Part shown: positions 18,104 to 25,739 of the stretch, piece after piece
Position numbering within the stretch: the first letter of the stretch is position 1
Layout: each line of letters begins with the position of its first letter
Source of the DNA: Candidatus Gastranaerophilales bacterium
Lineage (GTDB): Bacteria > Cyanobacteriota > Vampirovibrionia > Gastranaerophilales > JAILCC01
Length of the DNA: 50,277 nucleotides
Assembly (NCBI GenBank): GCA_028696075.1
Contig: JAQVHS010000010.1
Coordinates: 1-50,277 of the forward strand
Direction of reading: 5' to 3'
The notes under the pieces: generated by a model
What the model was told of the DNA's origin: nothing
What the model saw: the letters and a program-made list of their open reading frames with translations, nothing else
Databases searched by the model: none
Position numbers and translations under genes: made by a program

Positions 18104-19033
18104 ATGAGTAACACAAAGAACATTGTTTATTTAGACGGTAAATATTTGAATTATGAGGACGCAAAACTCCCCGTAAGAACTCATGCTTTTTTGTATGGAA
18201 CATCTGTTTTTGAAGGTATAAGAGCGTATTGGAACGAAACAAACAAGCAACTGTACATTTTTAGAATGAAAGAGCATTATGAAAGAATTTTGCGCAGCTG
18301 CAAAATAATGCATATGCAAGTACCCTATTCCGTGCAGGATATGTGTGATATAACGGTAGAATTGCTCAAAAAAAACGCACCTGAAACAGATACCTACATA
18401 AGACCCACCATATTTAAAACCGCAGAAAAAGTGGGACCCGGCTTGCTTGATAACCCCGATTCATTTTTAATTTTTACAACCCCGTTAGGTCAATATTGTG
18501 ATTTATCAAAAGGCTTAAGCGTATGCGTATCAAGCTGGAGAAGAGTAGAAGATAATGCAATTCCTCCACGAGCCAAAGTAAGCGGAGCTTACGCAAACAC
18601 GGCTCTTATTGTTACTGATGCCAAACTTGCAGGATTTGACGATGCGATAGTTTTATCAGAAGCTGGTAATGTAACCGAAGGCAGCGCAATGAATTTATTC
18701 CTTATAGAAGACGGGAAACTTATCACTACAAAAACAACCGATAATATTTTAGTCGGCGTAACAAGAAATACCATTAAAGAAGTAGCGCAAAAAGAACTCG
18801 GGCTTGAAGTAATAGAAAGAGAAATAGACAGAACCGAACTCTATATAGCTGATGAAGCCTTTTATTGCGGAACAGGCGCACAGGTAAGCCCTATCACAAA
18901 AATAGATAACCGCAAAATAGGCACAGGCGAAGTTGGTGAAATAAGTAAAAAAATACAAACCTTATATTTTGAACTGGTAAAAGGCAATGTGGAACAATAC
19001 AAACACTGGTGCGTAGGAGTTTATGATAATTAA
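18104..19033 (+). CDS. ilvE: Branched-chain amino acid aminotransferase
   Basis: A fold-type IV PLP enzyme that makes Leu, Ile and Val from their 2-oxo acids. It shows HAFLYGTSVFEGIRAY (about 25-40), IRPTIFKTAEKVGPG, the PLP lysine in RAKVSGAYANTALI (about 152-165), VLSEAGNVTEGSAMNLFLI and TRNTIKEVA with GTGAQVSPI. At 309 residues it is typical of BcaT. I chose the ATG at 18104, preceded by AAGGGGG; the GTG at 18077 is upstream of that site. Its end overlaps the mlaE start by 11 bases. A D-amino acid aminotransferase is a less likely reading. Confidence 0.92.
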   Translation: MSNTKNIVYLDGKYLNYEDAKLPVRTHAFLYGTSVFEGIRAYWNETNKQLYIFRMKEHYERILRSCKIMHMQVPYSVQDMCDITVELLKKNAPETDTYIRPTIFKTAEKVGPGLLDNPDSFLIFTTPLGQYCDLSKGLSVCVSSWRRVEDNAIPPRAKVSGAYANTALIVTDAKLAGFDDAIVLSEAGNVTEGSAMNLFLIEDGKLITTKTTDNILVGVTRNTIKEVAQKELGLEVIEREIDRTELYIADEAFYCGTGAQVSPITKIDNRKIGTGEVGEISKKIQTLYFELVKGNVEQYKHWCVGVYDN

Positions 19034-19766
19034 ATCCATTCTTGAATTCATCGGGCAATGTGTAATTAACCTGATTTTTTCAATAAAATATCTGCTTGAA
19101 GGCAAAGTAAACTGGAAAAATACCATAATCCAAGCGGCAAGTATAGGTTATGATTCCGTAGGAATTTCACTGATAATCATATTTGTAACGGGAGCTGTAA
19201 TTTCGCTGCAGCTTGCAAGATACTTTTATATGTCCGGGGGCGAAGCTTATGTTGGAGGGCTGGTTTCTATCACCCTTGTAAGAGAATTAGCTCCCGTTTT
19301 TACGGCGCTTGCGATTTCAGCCCGTGCAGGAACCGCCATAGCATCTGAAATAGGAAATATGAAAATCTCACAGCAGGTCGATGCGATGAAGGTCTTATCT
19401 GTGAACCCGTTAGCGTATCTTGTTTTACCGAGAGTAATAGCAGCCGCTGTGATGGTGCCTTTGGTAACTATTCTGGCACAGTTGACAGGGCTGATAGGCG
19501 GGATGTTTATAGCAAAGCTAAGCATAAATCTTCATCCTCAAAGATTTTTCAATGCCGTTTGGTTATATACCCAAACAAAGGATGTTTATATCTGTCTGCT
19601 GAAAGCCTTTGTATTCGGGATTATAATGGCGCTTGTATGTTCAACTCAGGGATTAAACACAACGGGCGGAGCTGCAAATGTCGGCAAAGCCGTTACAAAA
19701 TCCGCCATTTGGACAACTGTTATCATACTCATTGCGGATTATATTATATCCTGGATTTATTACTGA
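19023..19766 (+). CDS. mlaE: MlaE-type ABC transporter permease
   Basis: An inner-membrane permease for phospholipid trafficking between membranes. It has five or six hydrophobic segments. The family core is clear: FVTGAVISLQLARYF, VRELAPVFTALAISARAGTA (about 84-103), then SEIGNMKISQQVDAMKVL and LPRVIAAAVMVPLVTILAQL. The C-terminus is also typical (VCSTQGLNTTGGAANVGKAV). At 247 residues it is standard. Neither the ATPase (mlaF) nor the substrate-binding protein (mlaD) lies here; the gene instead overlaps ilvE, so the transporter's partners must be elsewhere. It implies an outer membrane. Confidence 0.93.
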   Translation: MIIKSILEFIGQCVINLIFSIKYLLEGKVNWKNTIIQAASIGYDSVGISLIIIFVTGAVISLQLARYFYMSGGEAYVGGLVSITLVRELAPVFTALAISARAGTAIASEIGNMKISQQVDAMKVLSVNPLAYLVLPRVIAAAVMVPLVTILAQLTGLIGGMFIAKLSINLHPQRFFNAVWLYTQTKDVYICLLKAFVFGIIMALVCSTQGLNTTGGAANVGKAVTKSAIWTTVIILIADYIISWIYY

Positions 19767-19845
19767 TTTTACGCGCTTAACTTGCCAAAGCACAAACTTA
19801 TACAGTATAATGTAGGAGTATCCGAAATAGATATTGGAGAAAATT

Positions 19846-20013
19846 TTGGCTATTCCTAAATGCCCTTTAATGAGTGCGGGCGGTGAAAATATTATTGTTT
19901 GTCAGCAAGAAGATTGTGCCTGGTATATGAAAAATTTTAAATCTTGCAGTATTTACATATTAGCCCACGAAGCGGCTCTAAACATTAAAGAAAAACAAAC
20001 AAAACAAGGGTAA
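19846..20013 (+). CDS. 55-residue Cys-rich small protein
   Basis: A short frame with a TTG start, preceded by GGAGA five bases upstream, ends 3 bases before the next gene. Its four Cys are arranged C-x12-C-x4-C-x9-C: KCPLMSAGG, then IVCQQEDCAWYMKNFKSCS. This pattern (CPLM...C....CAW....C) is one I associate with unnamed small proteins in several anaerobes, and it would suit a zinc or iron-sulfur site. It is probably co-transcribed with the 127-residue membrane protein and the kinase. The function is unknown. Spacing and the Shine-Dalgarno site support its being real. Confidence 0.6.
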   Translation: MAIPKCPLMSAGGENIIVCQQEDCAWYMKNFKSCSIYILAHEAALNIKEKQTKQG

Positions 20014-20016
20014 GAT

Positions 20017-20400
20017 ATGAGCAAGACTTTTGCATTGGCGTTTTTTGCCTTAACCATCATAATAATAGTAGCTTCAACTGTCATTGCCAACAAGACCATT
20101 GATATTTATACTATGATAAGAGCATTACAGGTAATGGTTCCCGCCTGTATTGTTACCGCCGCAATAGGTTATTTGTTGGGAAGGGTTCTTGAACAATCAA
20201 AAAGCGACACAAAAATTTTTAACAGCCTACCGCAGCAAAGGTATATAGACGATTTATTAATCAAGCCTGATGAGATAATAAAAAAATCAAGTTTTATAGA
20301 AACATCAAATATAAATGACGGGGATTATTACAATGCAGAAAATCAATTTGACGCCGGCTCATACCCCGAAGAACCTGTAGAAAAGAAAATAATAGAGTGA
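20017..20400 (+). CDS. Small two-helix membrane protein, unknown role
   Basis: A 127-residue protein with two hydrophobic segments (FALAFFALTIIIIVASTVIA at about 4-23, and MVPACIVTAAIGYLLGRVL at about 40-58) and an acidic cytoplasmic tail of about 65 residues ending in Glu-rich sequence. A purine-rich site (CAAGGG) overlaps the end of the Cys-rich gene. It lies 3 bases before the histidine kinase, so it may be part of that signalling operon. No family recognised. It recalls the general architecture of flagellar-motor or stress-related small membrane proteins, but nothing specific. Confidence 0.6.
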   Translation: MSKTFALAFFALTIIIIVASTVIANKTIDIYTMIRALQVMVPACIVTAAIGYLLGRVLEQSKSDTKIFNSLPQQRYIDDLLIKPDEIIKKSSFIETSNINDGDYYNAENQFDAGSYPEEPVEKKIIE

Positions 20401-20403
20401 TAT

Positions 20404-22041
20404 ATGGTTGATAAAATAGTTCTTTTTTTTAAAAAGCAGAGAATAAGTTTAGGCATACTATTTTTTATTCTAATGAATGTAGTAATGCTCTTAACTGTAT
20501 TATCATTAAGCTCTTACTACATGTCCGTATCTCAAAAGCTCAGCCAGATAAGTCTTACAGAGAAAAAATTCACCAATTCGGCTATTTCAAACATAATATT
20601 TTCAGCAACCAAAGAAAGTATAAACCGCAACAATTTTGAAATACTTGAAGAAATTTCAAACAAATTAAAAAATAACACTCTCGTAAGTTTTGTTGTTGTA
20701 TACAAATCGCCTGATTCTTATAAAATCACCTGGTCTGACCTTCCCGACCTTGAAGGCAAAGCCTATACCATAGAAGAAATAACAAAAATATATCAGGATA
20801 AATACCCTTTTGCGACGAAACTCAGTTTCACGGAAAGCGAAGTAAACGGAAAAAAAGTTGTAGTTGCCTATACAATAGAAACAGGAATAACCTACGCAAT
20901 TGATGATTTAGTAAAAACGAATTCTGCTATTGTTTTAGGTTTTGTCCTATTAAGCTCATTTATAGCCATCTTAATGTTCAAAATTGTAATATCACCTATA
21001 AACGAACTTACAAAAGGGGTTCATGTTTTGGCAAAAGGCAACCTGAAGCACAAAATCCCTTATACCCCCTATGGTGAATTAAACATACTGGTTAGTGCCT
21101 TTAACGATATGGCATCGATGATAGACAGAATTCATACATCTTTGGAAGACAGGATAAGAGAAAGAACGGAAGAAATTTCACAAAAGAATAAAGAACTGAA
21201 ATCGGCTTACAAAGAGCTGCAGGAAGCTCAGGCAATGGTAGTTCACAGCGAAAAAATGCGCTCTTTAGGCGAGCTTGTAGCAGGTATAACCCATGAAATA
21301 AATAACCCCATCAACTTTATTTACGGCAACTTAATGCACCTTAGCAACTATTCCCAGGATTTAATAGATATAATAGAAAAATTCAAACTATGCGAACCTG
21401 AGTTAAGTGAAGGTCAAAGAAACGAGATTAAAAAATTACTTGAAGAAAAAGAATACTCGTATATTAAAGAAGACCTTCCCGACCTGATAAAAAGCTGCCG
21501 CGAAGGCACCATCCGCACCAAAAATATCGTAAGCGATTTGAAGAATTTCTCAAGAGCGGAAGAAATGATAATCAATGAAATTGATATAAATAAAGAACTC
21601 AATACAACACTTAATATCTTGTATAACAAATATAAAACACGCATAAGGGTACATAAGGAATATTCTGATTTACCCAAAATAGACTGTTTTGGAGGACAAA
21701 TCAATCAGGTTTTTGTAAACCTTATTGACAATGCCATAGGCTCAATAAAAAACGAAGGTGATATCTTTATAAGGACAAAATTTGAAAATAACAACATAAT
21801 AGTAGAAGTTGAGGACACGGGAGTGGGTATTCCGAAAGAAAACCTGAAAAAAGTCTTCGAACCGTTTTTTACCACAAAGTCTGTAGGAGAAGGTACGGGA
21901 CTGGGCATGTCAATCACTTACAAAATTGTAGAAACACACAACGGTAAGATTGATATAGAAAGTGAAGTTAACAAAGGGAGTAAATTTACTGTAACCCTTC
22001 CTTTAGACGGAATTAAAAGAAAGGCAAAAAATGAAGTATAA
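20404..22041 (+). CDS. Membrane sensor histidine kinase
   Basis: A 545-residue kinase. A transmembrane helix (about 14-38) and a second (about 176-197) frame an extracytoplasmic sensor of about 135 residues. A HAMP domain ([19 protein letters not shown]) and a coiled coil ([20 protein letters not shown]) follow. The phospho-acceptor His is in [15 protein letters not shown] (about 296). The kinase core shows the N-box [15 protein letters not shown], the G1 box VEDTGVGIP, the F-box FEPFFTTK and the G2 box GEGTGLGMS. The extended H-domain resembles that of cyanobacterial and deltaproteobacterial kinases. It overlaps the HD-GYP regulator by 11 bases, so that is the obvious partner. Confidence 0.93.
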   Translation: MVDKIVLFFKKQRISLGILFFILMNVVMLLTVLSLSSYYMSVSQKLSQISLTEKKFTNSAISNIIFSATKESINRNNFEILEEISNKLKNNTLVSFVVVYKSPDSYKITWSDLPDLEGKAYTIEEITKIYQDKYPFATKLSFTESEVNGKKVVVAYTIETGITYAIDDLVKTNSAIVLGFVLLSSFIAILMFKIVISPINELTKGVHVLAKGNLKHKIPYTPYGELNILVSAFNDMASMIDRIHTSLEDRIRERTEEISQKNKELKSAYKELQEAQAMVVHSEKMRSLGELVAGITHEINNPINFIYGNLMHLSNYSQDLIDIIEKFKLCEPELSEGQRNEIKKLLEEKEYSYIKEDLPDLIKSCREGTIRTKNIVSDLKNFSRAEEMIINEIDINKELNTTLNILYNKYKTRIRVHKEYSDLPKIDCFGGQINQVFVNLIDNAIGSIKNEGDIFIRTKFENNNIIVEVEDTGVGIPKENLKKVFEPFFTTKSVGEGTGLGMSITYKIVETHNGKIDIESEVNKGSKFTVTLPLDGIKRKAKNEV

Positions 22042-23017
22042 AATCTTAGCAGTAGACGATGAAGAGAATAATCTGCAGCTTCTGAATCGAACTTTAAGAA
22101 GGAATTACACCGTAGTTACAGCAGATAACGGCATAGCCGCTTTGGAAATTTTAAAAAAAGACCCTGAATTTGACATGATAATCTCGGACCATAAAATGCC
22201 TCAAATGAGCGGAGTAGAACTTCTAAAAGAAGTGAACGACCACTTCCCCGGAATCATCCGTATTCTTATCACGGCATACAGCGAAGTTCCTATTTTAATA
22301 GATGCTATCAACTCAGGCAAAATTTACAGGTACATAAAAAAACCATGGATGCCTGAAGAAGTTTTACTAACTGTGGAAAAAGCCTTTGAAGCAAATAAAT
22401 TGACCTATGAAAACCAAAAACTTATAAAAGACTTCAAAGATTTATTTTCAGGAACAATTACAGCAATTACCGAAGCGCTTGATGCCAAAGATAAATATAC
22501 ATCGGGTCGAAGCAAAAGAGTTTGTGTATATTCAATAGAAATCGCCAAAGAGATGGGTCTGTCAGACATAGAACTTAGCAAAATCGAAGTGGCGGGACTC
22601 TTGCATGACATAGGAATGATAGGGGTATGCGAAGATATTTTAAACAAAACAGAAGCACTAACGCCGGAAGAATACGAAGTAATCAAAAAACACGTTGACT
22701 TTGGCGTAAATATTCTCGGCAATATCAAGCAGCTTGACAGCGTAGTAAAGATAATCAAAGCCCACCATGAAAGGTACGACGGTACAGGTTATCCCGACAA
22801 ACTCACTGGTGAACAAATCCCGATAGGAGCAAGAATTATAGCGCTGGCAGACAGCTTTGACAGTATGACATCAACAAGAGCGTACAGAAGCGATTTATCG
22901 TCTGAAAAAGCCGTCGAAATAATTAAAGAGAACGCAGGCAAACAATTCGACTACAATGTTGTGCAGGCATTTTTAAAAGTTATACATAAATTCGATTTCT
23001 CAAAAGATGAATACTAA
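22031..23017 (+). CDS. Response regulator with degenerate HD-GYP domain
   Basis: The receiver domain (1-120) is complete: acidic pair DDEENN near 9-14, phospho-acceptor in MIISDHKMP (about 57), and KKPW with the conserved Lys. The HD-GYP domain (about 140-328) keeps HD (192-193), HHERYDGTGYP (from 245) and IIALADSFDSMTS. However, the first His, normally in T-x-GHS-x-RV, is Arg160 (TSGRSKRV), and HDIGK is HDIGM (Met196). In studied HD-GYP enzymes the first His binds metal, so c-di-GMP hydrolysis may be weak or lost and the domain may act by binding. It is coupled to the kinase by overlap, and its stop lies 6 bases from the convergent fliR end. Confidence 0.88.
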   Translation: MKYKILAVDDEENNLQLLNRTLRRNYTVVTADNGIAALEILKKDPEFDMIISDHKMPQMSGVELLKEVNDHFPGIIRILITAYSEVPILIDAINSGKIYRYIKKPWMPEEVLLTVEKAFEANKLTYENQKLIKDFKDLFSGTITAITEALDAKDKYTSGRSKRVCVYSIEIAKEMGLSDIELSKIEVAGLLHDIGMIGVCEDILNKTEALTPEEYEVIKKHVDFGVNILGNIKQLDSVVKIIKAHHERYDGTGYPDKLTGEQIPIGARIIALADSFDSMTSTRAYRSDLSSEKAVEIIKENAGKQFDYNVVQAFLKVIHKFDFSKDEY

Positions 23018-23023
23018 AAATCT

Positions 23024-23806
23024 TTAAAAATTAATAATATTCTGATAGCTGGCAAAATAATCCTGAATAACATTAAGCAGCGTCGGAAGAATAAAAATTA
23101 AAATCATAGCGCCAAGAACGGGTTTAAACAAAAAACTCAGTTGAAAAACGTTAACCTGAGGAGCTGTTCTTGAAATAATACCGAGTATTATATCCTGCCC
23201 CAACGAAGCAAGCAAAATAGGTGCGGCGATTTGCAAACCGACATATAGAACGTTAGCGGTTATAGCAACCAGATAATCAGGTGAAGCAAATTGCACCATA
23301 TTAAACGAAACAGCAAAAATTCCGCACAGCTCGAATGATTTTTCAAAAGCCATAATCAACCAATATATACCGCCTATATTGACATAAATAACAGCCGCCA
23401 ACAAATTAAAATAACTTCCGAGCAAAGAACTTTGCGACCTTGTAGACTGGTCAAACATTGTAGCGGAAGACAACCCCATCTGCATATTAATCATATCACC
23501 GCCTGCTGACACCGCCGCAAAAATAGCGGAAGCCACAAAACCCATAAACGCGCCTAAAACCCCATTGATTAGCAGCCCTAAAGCGTAGGGGAAATCAGCG
23601 GGCATAGGCTCTATTTTTAATATTCCGACAAAGATAATCGACATAATAAGCGCAAAGGCAAGCTTAACAATAGTAGGCACCTCTTTTCTACTTATGACCG
23701 GGGCGAACCTGATAAACCCCATAAATCTTGCAAAAATCAACAATCCTGCGACAAGCGCATTATTAAACTCGGGAAAATGTTTAAAAAACGCTAAAAAGGT
23801 CTCCAC
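23024..23806 (-). CDS. fliR: Flagellar export gate protein FliR
   Basis: FliR joins FliP and FliQ in the export gate of the flagellar type III apparatus. It has about six hydrophobic segments and the family patterns FARFMGFIRFAPVISRKEVP (about 26-45), GGDMINMQMGLSSATMFDQ (about 105-123) and the C-terminal FLFKPVLGAMILIFILP. At 260 residues it is normal. The start is GTG, overlapping the stop of the preceding gene (TAGTG). It is the last gene of the operon; flhB and flhA, often next, are not here. Confidence 0.92.
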   Translation of the reverse strand: METFLAFFKHFPEFNNALVAGLLIFARFMGFIRFAPVISRKEVPTIVKLAFALIMSIIFVGILKIEPMPADFPYALGLLINGVLGAFMGFVASAIFAAVSAGGDMINMQMGLSSATMFDQSTRSQSSLLGSYFNLLAAVIYVNIGGIYWLIMAFEKSFELCGIFAVSFNMVQFASPDYLVAITANVLYVGLQIAAPILLASLGQDIILGIISRTAPQVNVFQLSFLFKPVLGAMILIFILPTLLNVIQDYFASYQNIINF

Positions 23807-24207
23807 TATTTTTCTCCCAAAGCGGGCGGCAAATCAATTATCAGGTCACCATCATTTGCAGGAGGAACATCTATAACGGTTAAATTCTCAATTGTATCAT
23901 CCGTCCTAACAAACCCTACCTCATAATTATAATAATGATTTTTTGTTTTTACCTGCAAAACAGTAGGCTTATCTTCTTTTAACTTCAATATCAATCGTTT
24001 TTTATCATCAAAAATGGTATTCATAATTTGAGCGTCAAGCACCTTGTTATCATTGTTAAGAAACTCAATTTCATCATCAAAATCAAGCACATAAAGTTGA
24101 TTTTTGTTTAAGTGCATAGCCTTCATTTCCAGTGAAAAAACAACGGATTGAATAAACAAAGCAACGGCCAAAACTATCATTAATTTTTCACAAATTTTAG
24201 AAAACAT
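23806..24207 (-). CDS. Exported 133-residue protein inserted between fliQ and fliR
   Basis: I do not recognise this gene. It has an N-terminal hydrophobic segment (EKLMIVLAVALFIQSVVFS), probably a signal peptide or anchor, then a beta-rich domain (KNQLYVLDFDDEIEFLNNDN, then LILKLKEDKPTVLQVKTKNH, then YYNYEVGFVR) and an acidic Pro-rich end. The beta pattern recalls the small N-terminal domain of pilus/secretin proteins, which is only a guess. I chose the ATG at 24207, with AAAGGCGG before it; a GTG at 24213 is also in frame. It starts 11 bases after fliQ and overlaps fliR, so it is translated within the export-gate operon and probably serves the flagellum. Confidence 0.65.
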   Translation of the reverse strand: MFSKICEKLMIVLAVALFIQSVVFSLEMKAMHLNKNQLYVLDFDDEIEFLNNDNKVLDAQIMNTIFDDKKRLILKLKEDKPTVLQVKTKNHYYNYEVGFVRTDDTIENLTVIDVPPANDGDLIIDLPPALGEK

Positions 24208-24218
24208 AAACACCGCCT

Positions 24219-24707
24219 TTAATTACCGTTAATTATTTTTTTGGTTTCTACCAGATTAGGTCTTGAATTTGCCTCAGAGTTTGTTTTTTGGAACACAGGC
24301 TTTTGCTGATATTCGCTGTAAGGAGGTTTCCCGGGACGCTTCATTAATTTATCGGTATCTGACTGCCTTCCTTCCATATAATTATTTTTAGTATCAAGGT
24401 TAAGCCCTGCATAACCTTGAGAATCCAAAACATAATCTTCTTCTTTCGTAATAACATTAAACGCCAAGTTTGCAGATTCTTTTAAATAATCTGTCATAAT
24501 TTTCGCAAAGAAGCCGCCCAAAAGCATAATAACCAAAAATACGCCCAAAATTTTAGGCGCGGCAACAATAGTTTGTTCCTGAACAGAGGTAACCGCCTGC
24601 AAAATACCTATAACAAGCCCTACCCCCGCCGCTATTAACACACAGGGCATTGCTATCAACAACATATTTATAAAACCGCGACCTAAATGTTCCAGTAAAA
24701 CTTCCAT
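24219..24707 (-). CDS. fliQ: Flagellar export gate protein FliQ with long C-terminal tail
   Basis: FliQ is a two-helix gate component, normally about 89 residues. Here residues 1-85 are typical (GRGFINMLLIAMPCVLIAAG, VGLVIGILQAVTSVQEQTIV, then FLVIMLLGGFFAKIMTDYL). A hydrophilic tail of about 75 residues follows (DYVLDSQGYAGLNLDTKNNY and onward), rich in Lys, Asn and Ser. The tail is not part of the family as I know it and is probably cytoplasmic. I chose the ATG at 24707, six bases after GAGG; a TTG overlapping the fliP stop at 24719 is an alternative. It sits between fliP and the 133-residue gene. Confidence 0.9.
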   Translation of the reverse strand: MEVLLEHLGRGFINMLLIAMPCVLIAAGVGLVIGILQAVTSVQEQTIVAAPKILGVFLVIMLLGGFFAKIMTDYLKESANLAFNVITKEEDYVLDSQGYAGLNLDTKNNYMEGRQSDTDKLMKRPGKPPYSEYQQKPVFQKTNSEANSRPNLVETKKIINGN

Positions 24708-24715
24708 CTCAAACC

Positions 24716-25357
24716 TCAATTAAAGCTGTTTATTAAGCCGTTTACAATCATCCCCCAGCCGTCAACCGCAATAAATATAAGCAGTTTAAACGGCAGCGAA
24801 ACAATGGTAGGCGATAACATCATCATACCGAGTGCCAAAAGAATATTTGCAACGACCAGGTCAAGAATTACAAAAGGCACAAAAATAACAAACCCTATTT
24901 CAAACGATTTTTTAAGCTCACTTACCATAAAGGCGGGAGCAACATCAAGGATACTAACATCTTTAGGTGTTTTAGGCGGAGTTTGTTTTCTAAGCTCTAT
25001 AAAAAATGCCAAATCCTGCTGTGTTGTCTGTTTCATCATAAATTCTTTCAGCGGCTCAGACCCTTCCTGAATTGCCACTAAAATATTCTGTGTTTTTTGA
25101 TACGGTGTATATCCCGCCTCATACATTTTTGTAAAAACCGGCGCCATGGTATAAAGCGTCATAACCATAGACAAGCCTATAATTATAATCCCCGGAGGAA
25201 CCTGCTGTGTCCCGAGCGCTGTTTTTAATATAGAAAATACAATTATAAACCTTAAAAAGCTTGTCAAACAAGAAAATACAAACGGCAATAATGAAAATAT
25301 CGTCATCAGTATAAGCATTTGTATTATAGGATTTAAATCCTTTATCATAGCATCCAT
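24716..25357 (-). CDS. fliP: Flagellar export gate protein FliP
   Basis: FliP forms the pentameric core of the export gate. Signature sequences are present: SCLTSFLRFIIVFSILKTAL (about 29-48), GTQQVPPGIIIIGLSMVMT, VSILDVAPAFMVSELKKSFE (about 133-152) and the final GWGMIVNGLINSF. At 213 residues it is shorter than enterobacterial FliP because it lacks the cleaved N-terminal extension. It starts 11 bases after fliO, and its TGA lies at the fliQ start region. Confidence 0.94.
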   Translation of the reverse strand: MDAMIKDLNPIIQMLILMTIFSLLPFVFSCLTSFLRFIIVFSILKTALGTQQVPPGIIIIGLSMVMTLYTMAPVFTKMYEAGYTPYQKTQNILVAIQEGSEPLKEFMMKQTTQQDLAFFIELRKQTPPKTPKDVSILDVAPAFMVSELKKSFEIGFVIFVPFVILDLVVANILLALGMMMLSPTIVSLPFKLLIFIAVDGWGMIVNGLINSFN

Positions 25358-25368
25358 CTAACTACCCC

Positions 25369-25731
25369 TTAATTATCATTGTTTAACTTTTCAAGCATTG
25401 ACAAAATCACGCTGTTATGAGGATTTTTAAACTCTTTTTCAGATTTGTGTTCCTCCTGCACAAGCTCTTGTTTTTTCTCTTCCCCGATTTTAGCCAACAT
25501 AGTTGTTTTATCGGAGTCAGAAGAGATTAAATATTTTTCATCATAAACTTTTATAATATACAAAGTCTTTCTCGGAGCTAAAGATAAACTTTCTTCAATA
25601 GTAAGATTAGATTTTTTCTTGTTTTGAAGGAAACCGCCGTTCATATAATTTTTAGCCACAACATAAGCTATAAGCAGAAGTCCTATCACTCCCAAAGTAT
25701 AAAAAGCAAACCCCATAATATACTGCGTCAT
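25369..25731 (-). CDS. fliO: FliO-like flagellar export protein
   Basis: FliO helps assemble the FliP ring. It is 120 residues, with one N-terminal membrane helix (YTLGVIGLLLIAYVVAKNY) and a cytoplasmic domain with the loosely conserved beta pattern SLAPRKTLYIIKVYDEKYLI (about 50-69). The tail is acidic and charged. FliO is poorly conserved, so the call rests on topology, the SLAPRKTLYI-type motif, and position just before fliP. It begins 8 bases after the SpoA gene. Confidence 0.8.
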   Translation of the reverse strand: MTQYIMGFAFYTLGVIGLLLIAYVVAKNYMNGGFLQNKKKSNLTIEESLSLAPRKTLYIIKVYDEKYLISSDSDKTTMLAKIGEEKKQELVQEEHKSEKEFKNPHNSVILSMLEKLNNDN

Positions 25732-25739
25732 AATCCTAC

